Assembly (NCBI GenBank): GCA_041617635.1
Contig: JBFJOO010000068.1
Location: 1-24,378 of the forward strand
Direction: 5' to 3'
DNA length: 24,378 nucleotides
Source: JAABRB01 sp041617635
GTDB taxonomy: Bacteria; Pseudomonadota; Gammaproteobacteria; Burkholderiales; SG8-39
Every line of letters starts with the position of its first letter. The stretch's first letter is position 1. Shown in pieces: positions 7,634 to 13,778 of the stretch. The translations under genes were made by a program, and so were the position numbers. The notes beneath the pieces were generated by a model. That model did no database searches and was not told the DNA's origin. It was given only the letters and a program-made list of their open reading frames with translations.

Positions 7634-8230
7634 GTGAGGTCCCTGCGCCGATTCTCCGTGATCGCATTTCTCGCCGTTGCGGCGATTCCGCTGTGCGTAG
7701 CGCAATCGGCGGAAGCGGCGAGCGCCGTGCGCAGCGCGCCGGTCGACGTGGGCGATCTGGCGCCCGACTTCACGCTGCTCGACGAGGAAGGACGTGCGCA
7801 CACGCTCTCGAACGAGCACGCGAAGCAGGGCGCGGTCGTCCTGATTTTCTACCGCGGGCACTGGTGACCGTATTGCCGCCGGCAGTTGGCCGGCCTCAAG
7901 TCGCTGATCAAGCCTGGCGAGGCCGTGAGCCTCTGGGCGATCAGCCCCGACTCCGCCGAGCGGAGCCGGTCGTTCGCTCAATCGATCGCGGCGGATAGCC
8001 GCGGCGGCGCAGCGCTGCGCCTGCTCTCGGATCCGGGACACCGCGTGATCGATGCCTACGGCCTTCCGGATGCGCGCTACGCGCGGCTCCCGTACTACGG
8101 GATTCCGTACGCTGCGGCGTATGTGATCGACCAGACCGGGCGCGTCGCGTGGGCGCGGATCGACCGGGACTACACGGAGCGTCCGCCGAACGACGCGATC
8201 CGCGCGGCGATCGACGCCCTCAAGCGCTGA
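7634..8230 (+). CDS. Peroxiredoxin-like (AhpC/TSA) probable selenoprotein, in-frame TGA as Sec
   Basis: A 198-residue exported thioredoxin-fold protein if the TGA at 7865-7867 is read as selenocysteine (U78). Residues 1-30 form a signal peptide (RRFSVIAFLAVAA ending near QSAEAA). Then come APDFTLLDEEGRAHTLS and VVLIFYRGHW-U-PYCRRQLAGL, where relatives have FYRGxWCPYCRxQL. The TGA therefore replaces precisely the first Cys of the CxxC, and the frame stays open with conserved sequence on both sides (PYYGIPYAAAYVIDQTGRVAWARI). A hairpin of bacterial SECIS form follows the TGA. The start GTG at 7634 is 4 bases after the egtD stop, so it is probably coupled. The likely role is a periplasmic peroxide or disulfide redox enzyme, by homology to the Prx-like family. 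Alternatives are a Cys-to-stop mutation (a broken gene) or a sequencing error. The sel genes are not in this window. Confidence 0.8.
7865..7899 (+). promoter_or_regulatory. UGA codon plus SECIS-like hairpin
   Basis: After TGA (7865-7867), GCCGGC (7878-7883) pairs perfectly with GCCGGC (7889-7894) around the loop AGTTG. A lower stem TTG (7873-7875) pairs with CAA (7897-7899) across a 2x2 internal loop. The loop starts 16 bases after the TGA and has G at its second position, both within the published description of bacterial SECIS elements. SelB binding is inferred, not shown. Confidence 0.65.
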
Positions 8231-8231
8231 C

Positions 8232-8603
8232 TCACTCCGCCAGCCAGGCGAGTGCGGCCGACGGGTCGGTGAAGGACTGGAACGCGAATCCGTGCGCGGT
8301 CGCGAATACTTCGAAGTAGCGGCCCAGATTCAGCTCGTCCTCGGTGCGGTGGAGCGACGCGACCTTGTGACCGACCCGCAGCCCGGCCACTTCCAGGTCC
8401 GCGGCGACCTCGAAGAGATCCGAGACGGCGAGCGGCGCCTCTTCCAGCTGGCGCCAATCGATCAGCACGTGATGGCGCACGTTCTTGGCGCATTCGCGCA
8501 CGATCTCGGCGAGCGTTTTGCGGCTCGCTTCCAGATCGAGCTCGCCATTGCGGTTCGCGCGCAGGAAATCCCGGGTGGTCACTACGCGGATATCAAAACT
8601 CAT
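8232..8603 (-). CDS. SpoIIAA/STAS-like small protein
   Basis: A 123-residue soluble protein with no signal peptide. The pattern (N-terminal beta strand MSFDIRVV, a NGELDLEASRKTLAEIV helix, then HHVLIDWRQLEEAPLAVSDLFEVA and HKVASLHRTED) resembles the SpoIIAA-like/STAS-fold family common in proteobacteria, often hypothetical and annotated by fold only. No phosphorylatable Ser in a canonical anti-sigma-antagonist motif can be assigned. The start ATG at 8603 has no clear Shine-Dalgarno. Its stop is one base from the end of the convergent selenoprotein gene, so the two share no terminator. It is followed upstream on the same strand by iclR with a 46-base gap, so it may be cotranscribed with iclR. 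Function is unknown. Confidence 0.65.
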   Translation of the reverse strand: MSFDIRVVTTRDFLRANRNGELDLEASRKTLAEIVRECAKNVRHHVLIDWRQLEEAPLAVSDLFEVAADLEVAGLRVGHKVASLHRTEDELNLGRYFEVFATAHGFAFQSFTDPSAALAWLAE

Positions 8604-8649
8604 GGGTTCGCGTCATGCAACGGTTCGACGGCTCTCATTCTAGGTTCGA

Positions 8650-9453
8650 TCATCTGCGGCTGGGGGGCGCGCCGCCGGTCGCAGGATGGCCGATCGCCTG
8701 CGAGGTCTTCTCGGCGGTCTCCTTGATCAGCCAGGACCACTGGAGCTTCAGGCGCTCGGCGGGCGCCGAGAGTGAGAGGCCCGCCACCAAGACACCGGCG
8801 TCGTCGCGGATTCCCGCCGCGATGCATCGCACACCTACCTCGGCCTCCTCGTTGTCGGTCGCATAGCCCTGCTTGCGGACCTTCTCGAGTTCCTTCTCGA
8901 GCATCGGAAGGGCATGCAGCGTGTTGCGCGTCAAAGTCGGCAGCCCGGTGCGCTCGGCATAGCCGCGGACGCCCTCCGGAGACTCCTCTGCGAGAAACAG
9001 CTTGCCGACCGCCGTGACGTGCAGCGGCGCCCGCGCGCCGATGATGTTGACCACCCGCATGAGCGAGCGACCGCTCGAGGTGCGCTCGATGTAGACGATC
9101 TCGTCATCGCGTCGCACCGAGAGATTGACTGCTTCGCCCGTGGCGGCGTGCAGCTCGCGCATGTGCGGAAGCGCGTGCTCGCGCACGCTGATGCGCGATT
9201 TGACGAGATTCCCCAGCTCGAGCAACCGGAGTCCCAGCCGATAGGTCCCTTGGTCGACGCGCTCCACGAGGCGGTCGTTCACGAGCGCCGTCAGGATCCG
9301 GTGCGCGGTCGACGGGTGCAGGCCGGATGCGGCCGCAAGCTGCTTCAGCCCGACCGCGTTGGCCGATTCCCCGAGCACGTCGATCAGCTTGGTCATGCGC
9401 TCGATGACCTGGATCGAACTCTTCGACTCCTTGCTTGCTTCCCGCGTCGCCAC
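8650..9453 (-). CDS. IclR-family transcriptional regulator
   Basis: A 267-residue regulator. The N-terminal winged HTH spans about residues 14-75, with recognition region VGLKQLAAASGLHPSTAHRI (34-53), followed by the IclR effector domain (APLHVTAVGKLFLAE near 130-145 and YATDNEEAEVGVRCIAAGI near 200-218, the usual ligand-pocket strands). The GTG at 9453 was chosen because TTGGAG lies 6 bases upstream and the start context ATREASKESKSSIQVIERM is typical for the family. The same frame stays open antisense to lutA for about 1 kb further upstream, but that part has no family similarity. It is divergent from lutAB with a 174-base gap containing a dyad, so lutAB is its most probable target. The ligand is unknown; a hydroxy acid such as lactate or glycolate is a guess from the neighbour. 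Confidence 0.9.
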   Translation of the reverse strand: MATREASKESKSSIQVIERMTKLIDVLGESANAVGLKQLAAASGLHPSTAHRILTALVNDRLVERVDQGTYRLGLRLLELGNLVKSRISVREHALPHMRELHAATGEAVNLSVRRDDEIVYIERTSSGRSLMRVVNIIGARAPLHVTAVGKLFLAEESPEGVRGYAERTGLPTLTRNTLHALPMLEKELEKVRKQGYATDNEEAEVGVRCIAAGIRDDAGVLVAGLSLSAPAERLKLQWSWLIKETAEKTSQAIGHPATGGAPPSRR

Positions 9454-9489
9454 GCTGCGCTCCAATGACCGCCTCGAGGACAGACTGGA

Positions 9490-9507
9490 CGGGCTAACGT
9501 TCGCCCG
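9490..9507. promoter_or_regulatory. Dyad between iclR and lutA, candidate IclR operator
   Basis: CGGGC-T-AACGTT-C-GCCCG is an 18-bp inverted repeat with 16 of 18 positions symmetric, flanked by a more distant GACAG (9479-9483) and CTGTC (9513-9517). It lies in the divergent gap, 37 bases above the iclR start. TTGACG (9549-9554) and GATAAC (9576-9581) nearby could be a poor promoter for lutA, but their 21-base spacing is too long. Regulator binding is inferred from position. Confidence 0.4.
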
Positions 9508-9627
9508 ACTCGCTGTCAGATGGTGCAATTCTAACCCGGGATCCGGAATTGACGGCGAGACGCGCGCATCCCTGTGATAACATCGACGCGCGCTCCGCCC
9601 AGCGAAACACCCCGAGCTTTGCTTCCC

Positions 9628-10365
9628 ATGCGCGTTGGTCTCTTCGTCACCTGCCTCGTCGATCTCATGCGCCCGAACATCGGCTTCGCGGCGCTCGGGT
9701 TGCTCGAAGCGGCCGGCTGCGAGGTCGTCGTGCCGCCGTCCCAGACTTGCTGCGGACAGCCCGGCTACAACTCCGGCGACCGCACTTCCGCGCGCGCGCT
9801 GGCGCTGAAGGTGCTCGAAGAGTTCGAGGAGTGCGAGTACGTCGTCGCGCCCTCGGGATCCTGCAGCGGGATGATCCGCACCCACTACCCGGAACTCTTC
9901 GGCGATGCGCCGGTGGAGCTCGATCGCATCAAGCGCCTGGCGGCCCGGACCTACGAGCTCACGGACTTCCTCGTCAACGTCGCCGCGCTCGCGCGGGTGC
10001 CGGGAGAGTTCCGCGGGGCGGTGACCTACCACGACAGCTGTGCCGGGTTGCGCGAGCTCGGCGTGCAGGCGCAGCCGCGCGCGCTGCTCGCGAAGATGGA
10101 CGGCCTCACGCTCTCTGAAATGGCGGATTGCACCGTCTGCTGTGGCTTCGGCGGCACGTTCGCGGTGAAGTTCGGCGACATATCGTCCGCGATGGCCGAC
10201 AAGAAATGCGAGCACATCCAGGCGAGCGGTGCGGACGCGGTGGTGCTCGGCGATCTCGGCTGCATGCTGAACATCGAGGGGCGGTTGCGGCGCCGGGGCG
10301 ACGACCGCACGCGCGTGCTGCACGTCGCCGAAGTGCTGGCCGGAAAAGACACCGCTGCCGAATAG
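9628..10365 (+). CDS. lutA: (Fe-S)-binding CCG-domain protein, LutA-like
   Basis: A 245-residue cytoplasmic protein, close to the 238 residues of B. subtilis LutA. It carries two CCG domains: TCCGQPGYNSGD with C41/C42, and CCGFGGTFAVKF with C171/C172, plus supporting C9, C79 and C138. Such domains bind a non-cubane Fe-S cluster in heterodisulfide-reductase-type enzymes and in the LutABC or LldEFG complex for L-lactate oxidation; the related GlcF subunit serves glycolate. The start is the ATG at 9628, where similarity (MRVGLFVTCLVDL) begins; the Shine-Dalgarno is weak. It is first in a lutA-lutB pair, separated from lutB by 172 bases that contain a hairpin repeat. It lies divergently from iclR. 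The role as a hydroxy-acid oxidation subunit is a family inference; the actual substrate is open because lutC is absent. Confidence 0.88.
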   Translation: MRVGLFVTCLVDLMRPNIGFAALGLLEAAGCEVVVPPSQTCCGQPGYNSGDRTSARALALKVLEEFEECEYVVAPSGSCSGMIRTHYPELFGDAPVELDRIKRLAARTYELTDFLVNVAALARVPGEFRGAVTYHDSCAGLRELGVQAQPRALLAKMDGLTLSEMADCTVCCGFGGTFAVKFGDISSAMADKKCEHIQASGADAVVLGDLGCMLNIEGRLRRRGDDRTRVLHVAEVLAGKDTAAE

Positions 10366-10396
10366 AAGTGCCCGAAAGATGGACGACATCGGCACG

Positions 10397-10468
10397 CGAG
10401 GGGATATACGAGGGGCTTGCCCCTTGTTCGTACGGGGATATACAAGGGGGAGTCCTCCCCTTGTTCGT
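10397..10468 (+). repeat. 72-bp double-hairpin repeat, copy 1
   Basis: Two similar sub-units follow each other, each made of GGGGATATAC, a hairpin of AAGGGG/CCCCTT type, and TTGTTCGT. The first hairpin is ACGAGGGG-CTTG-CCCCTTGT (10408-10427). The second is ACAAGGGG paired with CCCCTTGT (10442-10464) with inner GAG/CTC pairs. The copy at 16038-16108 has the same order on the opposite strand, with about 92% identity by hand alignment. It sits between lutA and lutB. It may attenuate or stabilise mRNA, or be a REP-like mobile module. Confidence 0.85.
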
Positions 10469-10537
10469 TGAAAACGCCTTTGGGTCGCAGTGGCGATTGG
10501 CCCGACTTCAGGACAGGTTCTAGCCAAGGTCGATTTC

Positions 10538-11944
10538 ATGGAACCCCAGTCGATTCATTTCAAGGCGCGCGTTGCGGGGGAGCTCGCCAACGCGCAGCTG
10601 CAGTCGAACATGCGCCGCTTCGGCGGGCGGTTCAAGATCGCGCGCGCGAAGGTGATCGGCGAGATCGACGACCTCGAGGGCACGCGTACCGCGGCCGCAG
10701 AGGCACGCGATCGCGCGCTCGACAACCTGGACGCCTGGATCGAGCGGTTCGAGGCGGAGGCCACGCGGCGCGGCGCGACGGTCCTTTTCGCGGAGACCGG
10801 GGCCGACGTGGCGGAGCTCGTGACCGAGCTCTGCCGCCGCCACGGCGTGAAGAAGGTCGCGAAGTCCAAGTCGATGCTGTCGGAGGAGGCGCAGCTCAAC
10901 GACCGTCTCGCGGCGGCCGGCGTGCAGCCGGTGGAAACCGACCTCGGCGAGTACATCCTCCAGCTCGCGGGCGAAGCGCCCTCGCACATCATCGCCCCCG
11001 CGATCCACAAGAGCAAGGAACAGGTCGCGGATCTCTTCGAGCGCGAGCACCACCGGCCGCGCACGCTCGACATCCCGCAGATGACGCGCGAGGCGCGCGA
11101 AGTGTTGCGCGCACACTTTCTCTCCGCCGACATGGGGATCTCGGGCGGGAATTTTCTCGTCGCCGAGACGGGCTCGGTTGCGCTCGTCACGAACGAGGGC
11201 AACGGCCGCATGGTGACGACGCTGCCGCGCGTGCACGTCTGCATCACCGGCATCGAGAAGGTGCTGCCGACCCTCGAGGACCTGTCGCTCATCATGCGGC
11301 TGCTGCCGCGCTCGGCGACCGGGCAGTCGATCTCGAACTACTTCACCGTGGCGACCGGCACCCGGCAGCCCGGCGATCGCGACGGCCCGGAGCACATGTA
11401 CTTCATCCTGGTCGACAATGGCCGCACCAACCTGGTCGGCGGCGACATGCAGGAGATGTTGCGCTGCATCCGCTGCGGCGCCTGCATGAACCACTGTCCC
11501 GTGTACCAGACCATCGGCGGTCACGCGTACGGCTGGGTGTACCCGGGGCCGATGGGCTCGGTGCTGACGCCGTCCTACGTGGGCCTGGAGAACGCGCTCG
11601 ACCTGCCGCATGCGGCGACGCTCTGCGGCGAGTGCGGCGTGGCCTGTCCCGTGAAGATCCCGCTGCCCGATCTCTTGCGCAAGCTGCGCGAGAAGCAGGT
11701 CGAGCGTGGCTTGCGGCCGGCAAGTGAGCGGTTCGGCATCCGCGCGTGGTCATGGTTTGCGCAGCGGCCCCGGCTCTATGCGCTCGCCACGCGCATCGCC
11801 GCGCGCTCTCTGCGCTTGCTGGGCGGCCGCAAGCGGATGATCGGCCACCTCCCGTTCGGGAAGGGGTGGACACTGGGACGCGACATGCCGGCGCCGCCCG
11901 GTAGAACGTTTCGGGATCTCTATGCGAAGCGCAAGAGGAAATGA
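10538..11944 (+). CDS. lutB: LutB-like iron-sulfur protein (LUD domain plus two 4Fe-4S clusters)
   Basis: A 468-residue protein, matching the 473 of B. subtilis LutB. The N-terminal LUD domain (about 60-300) includes MGISGGNFLVAETGSVALVT. A ferredoxin module follows, with C310-x2-C313-x2-C316-x3-C320 (CIRCGACMNHCPVY) and C363-x2-C366-x3-C370 (CGECGVACPVKIPLP). An Arg-rich C-terminal tail ends at the TGA at 11944. The ATG at 10538 has AAGGT 7 bases upstream, and similarity begins about there. LutB passes electrons from hydroxy-acid oxidation together with LutA and LutC. Here the expected LutC (a stand-alone LUD protein) does not follow; instead the next gene is an unrelated hydrolase after a repeat-bearing gap. 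Either lutC is elsewhere, or this LutAB works with another dehydrogenase. Confidence 0.9.
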   Translation: MEPQSIHFKARVAGELANAQLQSNMRRFGGRFKIARAKVIGEIDDLEGTRTAAAEARDRALDNLDAWIERFEAEATRRGATVLFAETGADVAELVTELCRRHGVKKVAKSKSMLSEEAQLNDRLAAAGVQPVETDLGEYILQLAGEAPSHIIAPAIHKSKEQVADLFEREHHRPRTLDIPQMTREAREVLRAHFLSADMGISGGNFLVAETGSVALVTNEGNGRMVTTLPRVHVCITGIEKVLPTLEDLSLIMRLLPRSATGQSISNYFTVATGTRQPGDRDGPEHMYFILVDNGRTNLVGGDMQEMLRCIRCGACMNHCPVYQTIGGHAYGWVYPGPMGSVLTPSYVGLENALDLPHAATLCGECGVACPVKIPLPDLLRKLREKQVERGLRPASERFGIRAWSWFAQRPRLYALATRIAARSLRLLGGRKRMIGHLPFGKGWTLGRDMPAPPGRTFRDLYAKRKRK

Positions 11945-11988
11945 CTAGGCCCGTTGCAGCGAATCGTCACTCCCGCGCAAGGTCGTCA

Positions 11989-12068
11989 CCCCCGAGCGTC
12001 TTTATCGGGGGCGGGAATCCACGTCTGCGTCATGCCAAGACATGCTGGATCCCCGCTTGCGCGGGGAT
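11989..12068. repeat. REP-like inverted-repeat region after lutB
   Basis: CCCCCGA (11989-11995) pairs with TCGGGGG (12005-12011) around a 9-base loop. ATCCCCGC (12049-12056) pairs perfectly with GCGGGGAT (12061-12068) around TTGC. The motif TGGATCCCCGCTTGCGCGGG (12046-12065) is a version of a very common proteobacterial intergenic repeat, usually seen as TGGATTCCCGC followed by GCGGGAATGAC. It probably also ends or stabilises the lutAB transcript, but no T-run follows. Confidence 0.7.
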
Positions 12069-12094
12069 GACTTGATCAGAGGTTCCACACGCCC

Positions 12095-12970
12095 ATGCCC
12101 AACTTTCGCGAACGCATTCCGTATTCGGCGATCGTCGACCGGCCGCCGCTCAGGCTTCCGGACGGGGCGCGCATCATCGTCTGGACGATCGTGAACGTCG
12201 AGGAGTGGCAGAACGAGCGGCCGATGCCGCGCACCGTGCTCCCGCCCCCGATGGGGCAGCCGCTGCTGCCGGATCTTCCGAACTGGGCATGGCACGAGTA
12301 CGGGATGCGGGTCGGATTCTGGCGCGTGGCCGAGTGCCTGGCGCGTTTCGACGTCAAGGCGACGCTCGCCACCAACGGCGCCGTGTGCCGAAGCTATCCG
12401 CGCATCGCAGAGGCCGCCCTCGACGCAGGGTGGGAGTTCATGGGTCACGGCTACGTCCAGCGCCCGATGCACCAGGTCGAGGATCAGCGCGCGGCGATAC
12501 GCGACACGATCAAGGCGATCCGCGGCGTGGCCGGACGGCCCCCGCGGGGCTGGGAGAGCCCGGGGCTCACCGAGACCGACGACACGATCGATCTCCTGAA
12601 GGCGGAAGGAATCGAATATGTGGCCGACTGGGTGCTGGACGACCAGCCCTGCCGGATCGCGACGGCGCACGGCCCGATGATCTCGGTGCCCTATACCGTC
12701 GAGCTCAACGACATATCGATGATGGCCCTGCAGCACCATCCCTCCGAGGAGATGCTGCGTCGCGGAGTCGATCATTTCGAGCGGCTCTACGCCGAGAGCG
12801 AGCGGATCACCCGCATCATGAGCATCAGCATGCATCCGTATCTCTCCGGTGTGCCGCATCGCATCGGCTACGTCGAGAAGCTCTACGCGCACATCGCCGC
12901 GCGGCCCGGCGTGCTCTTCTGGACCGGAGACCAGATCCTCGACTGGTATCTGGCCGAGACTTCCGGATAA
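12095..12970 (+). CDS. Polysaccharide deacetylase (NodB-fold) family hydrolase, PuuE-like
   Basis: A 291-residue cytoplasmic metallo-hydrolase with no signal peptide. It follows the layout of PuuE-type allantoinases rather than secreted deacetylases. The usual TFDDG opening is replaced by IVNVEEWQNE (about 32-41), as in PuuE (NYEEG). A WHEYGMRVGFWRV segment, a metal-type MGHGYVQRP motif (about 115-123), RPPRGWESPG, and a late SISMHPYL carrying a His follow in family order. PuuE-type enzymes open cyclic amide or ureide rings; the true substrate here is unknown. The ATG at 12095 has AGAGG about 11 bases upstream. A TetR gene follows after 19 bases on the same strand, and the Mo-hydroxylase/HyuAB block converges on both. 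A ring-opening step in that pathway is a reasonable inference. Confidence 0.8.
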   Translation: MPNFRERIPYSAIVDRPPLRLPDGARIIVWTIVNVEEWQNERPMPRTVLPPPMGQPLLPDLPNWAWHEYGMRVGFWRVAECLARFDVKATLATNGAVCRSYPRIAEAALDAGWEFMGHGYVQRPMHQVEDQRAAIRDTIKAIRGVAGRPPRGWESPGLTETDDTIDLLKAEGIEYVADWVLDDQPCRIATAHGPMISVPYTVELNDISMMALQHHPSEEMLRRGVDHFERLYAESERITRIMSISMHPYLSGVPHRIGYVEKLYAHIAARPGVLFWTGDQILDWYLAETSG

Positions 12971-12989
12971 GCGGCGCAAGGCGCGCGAG

Positions 12990-13778
12990 GTGAAGCCCCT
13001 GCCGCGCAAGCGACGAGCAGGCGCCGTGCGGGCGACCGCGGCTGCACGGCGGCGCCTCGCTCCCGACGAGCGCGAGCGGCAGATCGTCGACGCGGCGATC
13101 GATTTTTTCGCCGAGGTGGGGTTCGGCGGCCAGACCCGCGAGCTCTCGCGCCGGCTGGGCATCACCCAGCCGCTGCTCTATCGGTACTTCCCGTCGAAGC
13201 AGGACCTGGTCGAACGGGTGTATCGGGAGGTCTACCTCGGCCCGTGGGATCCCGGCTGGGAGCGGCTGCTCGACGACCGGACGATTCCGCTGCGCGAGCG
13301 CCTGATCGAGTTCTACGGCCGCTACACGGCGGCGATCTTCAACCCGCGATGGCTGCGCATCTATCTCTACTCGGGGCTGCTCGGGGTGGGGTTCAACAAG
13401 CGCTACCTCGCCAGGCTCGAGCGCCGCGTGCTCACCCGCATCTGCCGCGAGCTGCGTCACGAATGGGGACTGCCGCGCCCCGGCCGGGCGCCGATCCGGG
13501 ACGCGGAAATGGAGCTGGTCCAGGGCCTGCAGGCCGCGATCTTCTATCACGGCGTGCGGAAGCACGTGTACGGCATCGACGTGCAGCCCGCGACCGGCCG
13601 CGCGATCGAGATCGCGGTGGACGCGCTGCTCGCGGGTGCGCCGCGCGCGATGCGCCGCCTGGTCGGCGGCGCCCGCGCTACTTCAGCCGCAACTCCACGT
13701 CGCGCAGGAGCGGCTCGGTCGAAGTCGCGATCTCGTTCTCGATCAGCGCGCCGCACCCCGGGCAGTAGAACTGCCTGA
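12990..13778 (+). CDS. TetR-family transcriptional regulator
   Basis: A 262-residue regulator. A basic N-terminal leader (PLPRKRRAGAVRATAAARRRL) precedes the TetR HTH: IVDAAIDFFAEVGFGGQTRE and LSRRLGITQPLLYRYFPSKQ (about residues 30-71). A ligand-binding domain follows, and the last 35 residues are a low-complexity Arg/Ser tail. The start is GTG at 12990 with AAGG 8 bases upstream; an internal GTG at 13027 is a possible alternative. It lies 19 bases after the PuuE-like gene. Its 3' end overlaps the end of the convergent hyuB by 101 bases, which is why its tail is encoded antisense to the hyuB zinc domain. Control of the neighbouring Mo-hydroxylase/HyuAB block is likely from position only. Confidence 0.85.
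   Translation: MKPLPRKRRAGAVRATAAARRRLAPDERERQIVDAAIDFFAEVGFGGQTRELSRRLGITQPLLYRYFPSKQDLVERVYREVYLGPWDPGWERLLDDRTIPLRERLIEFYGRYTAAIFNPRWLRIYLYSGLLGVGFNKRYLARLERRVLTRICRELRHEWGLPRPGRAPIRDAEMELVQGLQAAIFYHGVRKHVYGIDVQPATGRAIEIAVDALLAGAPRAMRRLVGGARATSAATPRRAGAARSKSRSRSRSARRTPGSRTA

Noticed and set aside
7634..7867. Reading 7634-7867 and 7886-8230 as two separate small genes or a simple pseudogene
   Set aside because: Both parts are one frame of one conserved family; the only interruption is a TGA exactly at the redox Cys, with a suitable hairpin after it. A selenoprotein explains this better, though a stop mutation is not excluded.
10397..10468. CRISPR array or phage attachment site at the double-hairpin repeat
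   Set aside because: Only two adjacent sub-units with no unique spacers, no cas genes, and no integrase nearby.
9454..10539. An N-terminal extension of the IclR frame running antisense through lutA
   Set aside because: IclR similarity begins at 9453, which has a good GTG and Shine-Dalgarno; the extension is antisense to lutA and the repeat.
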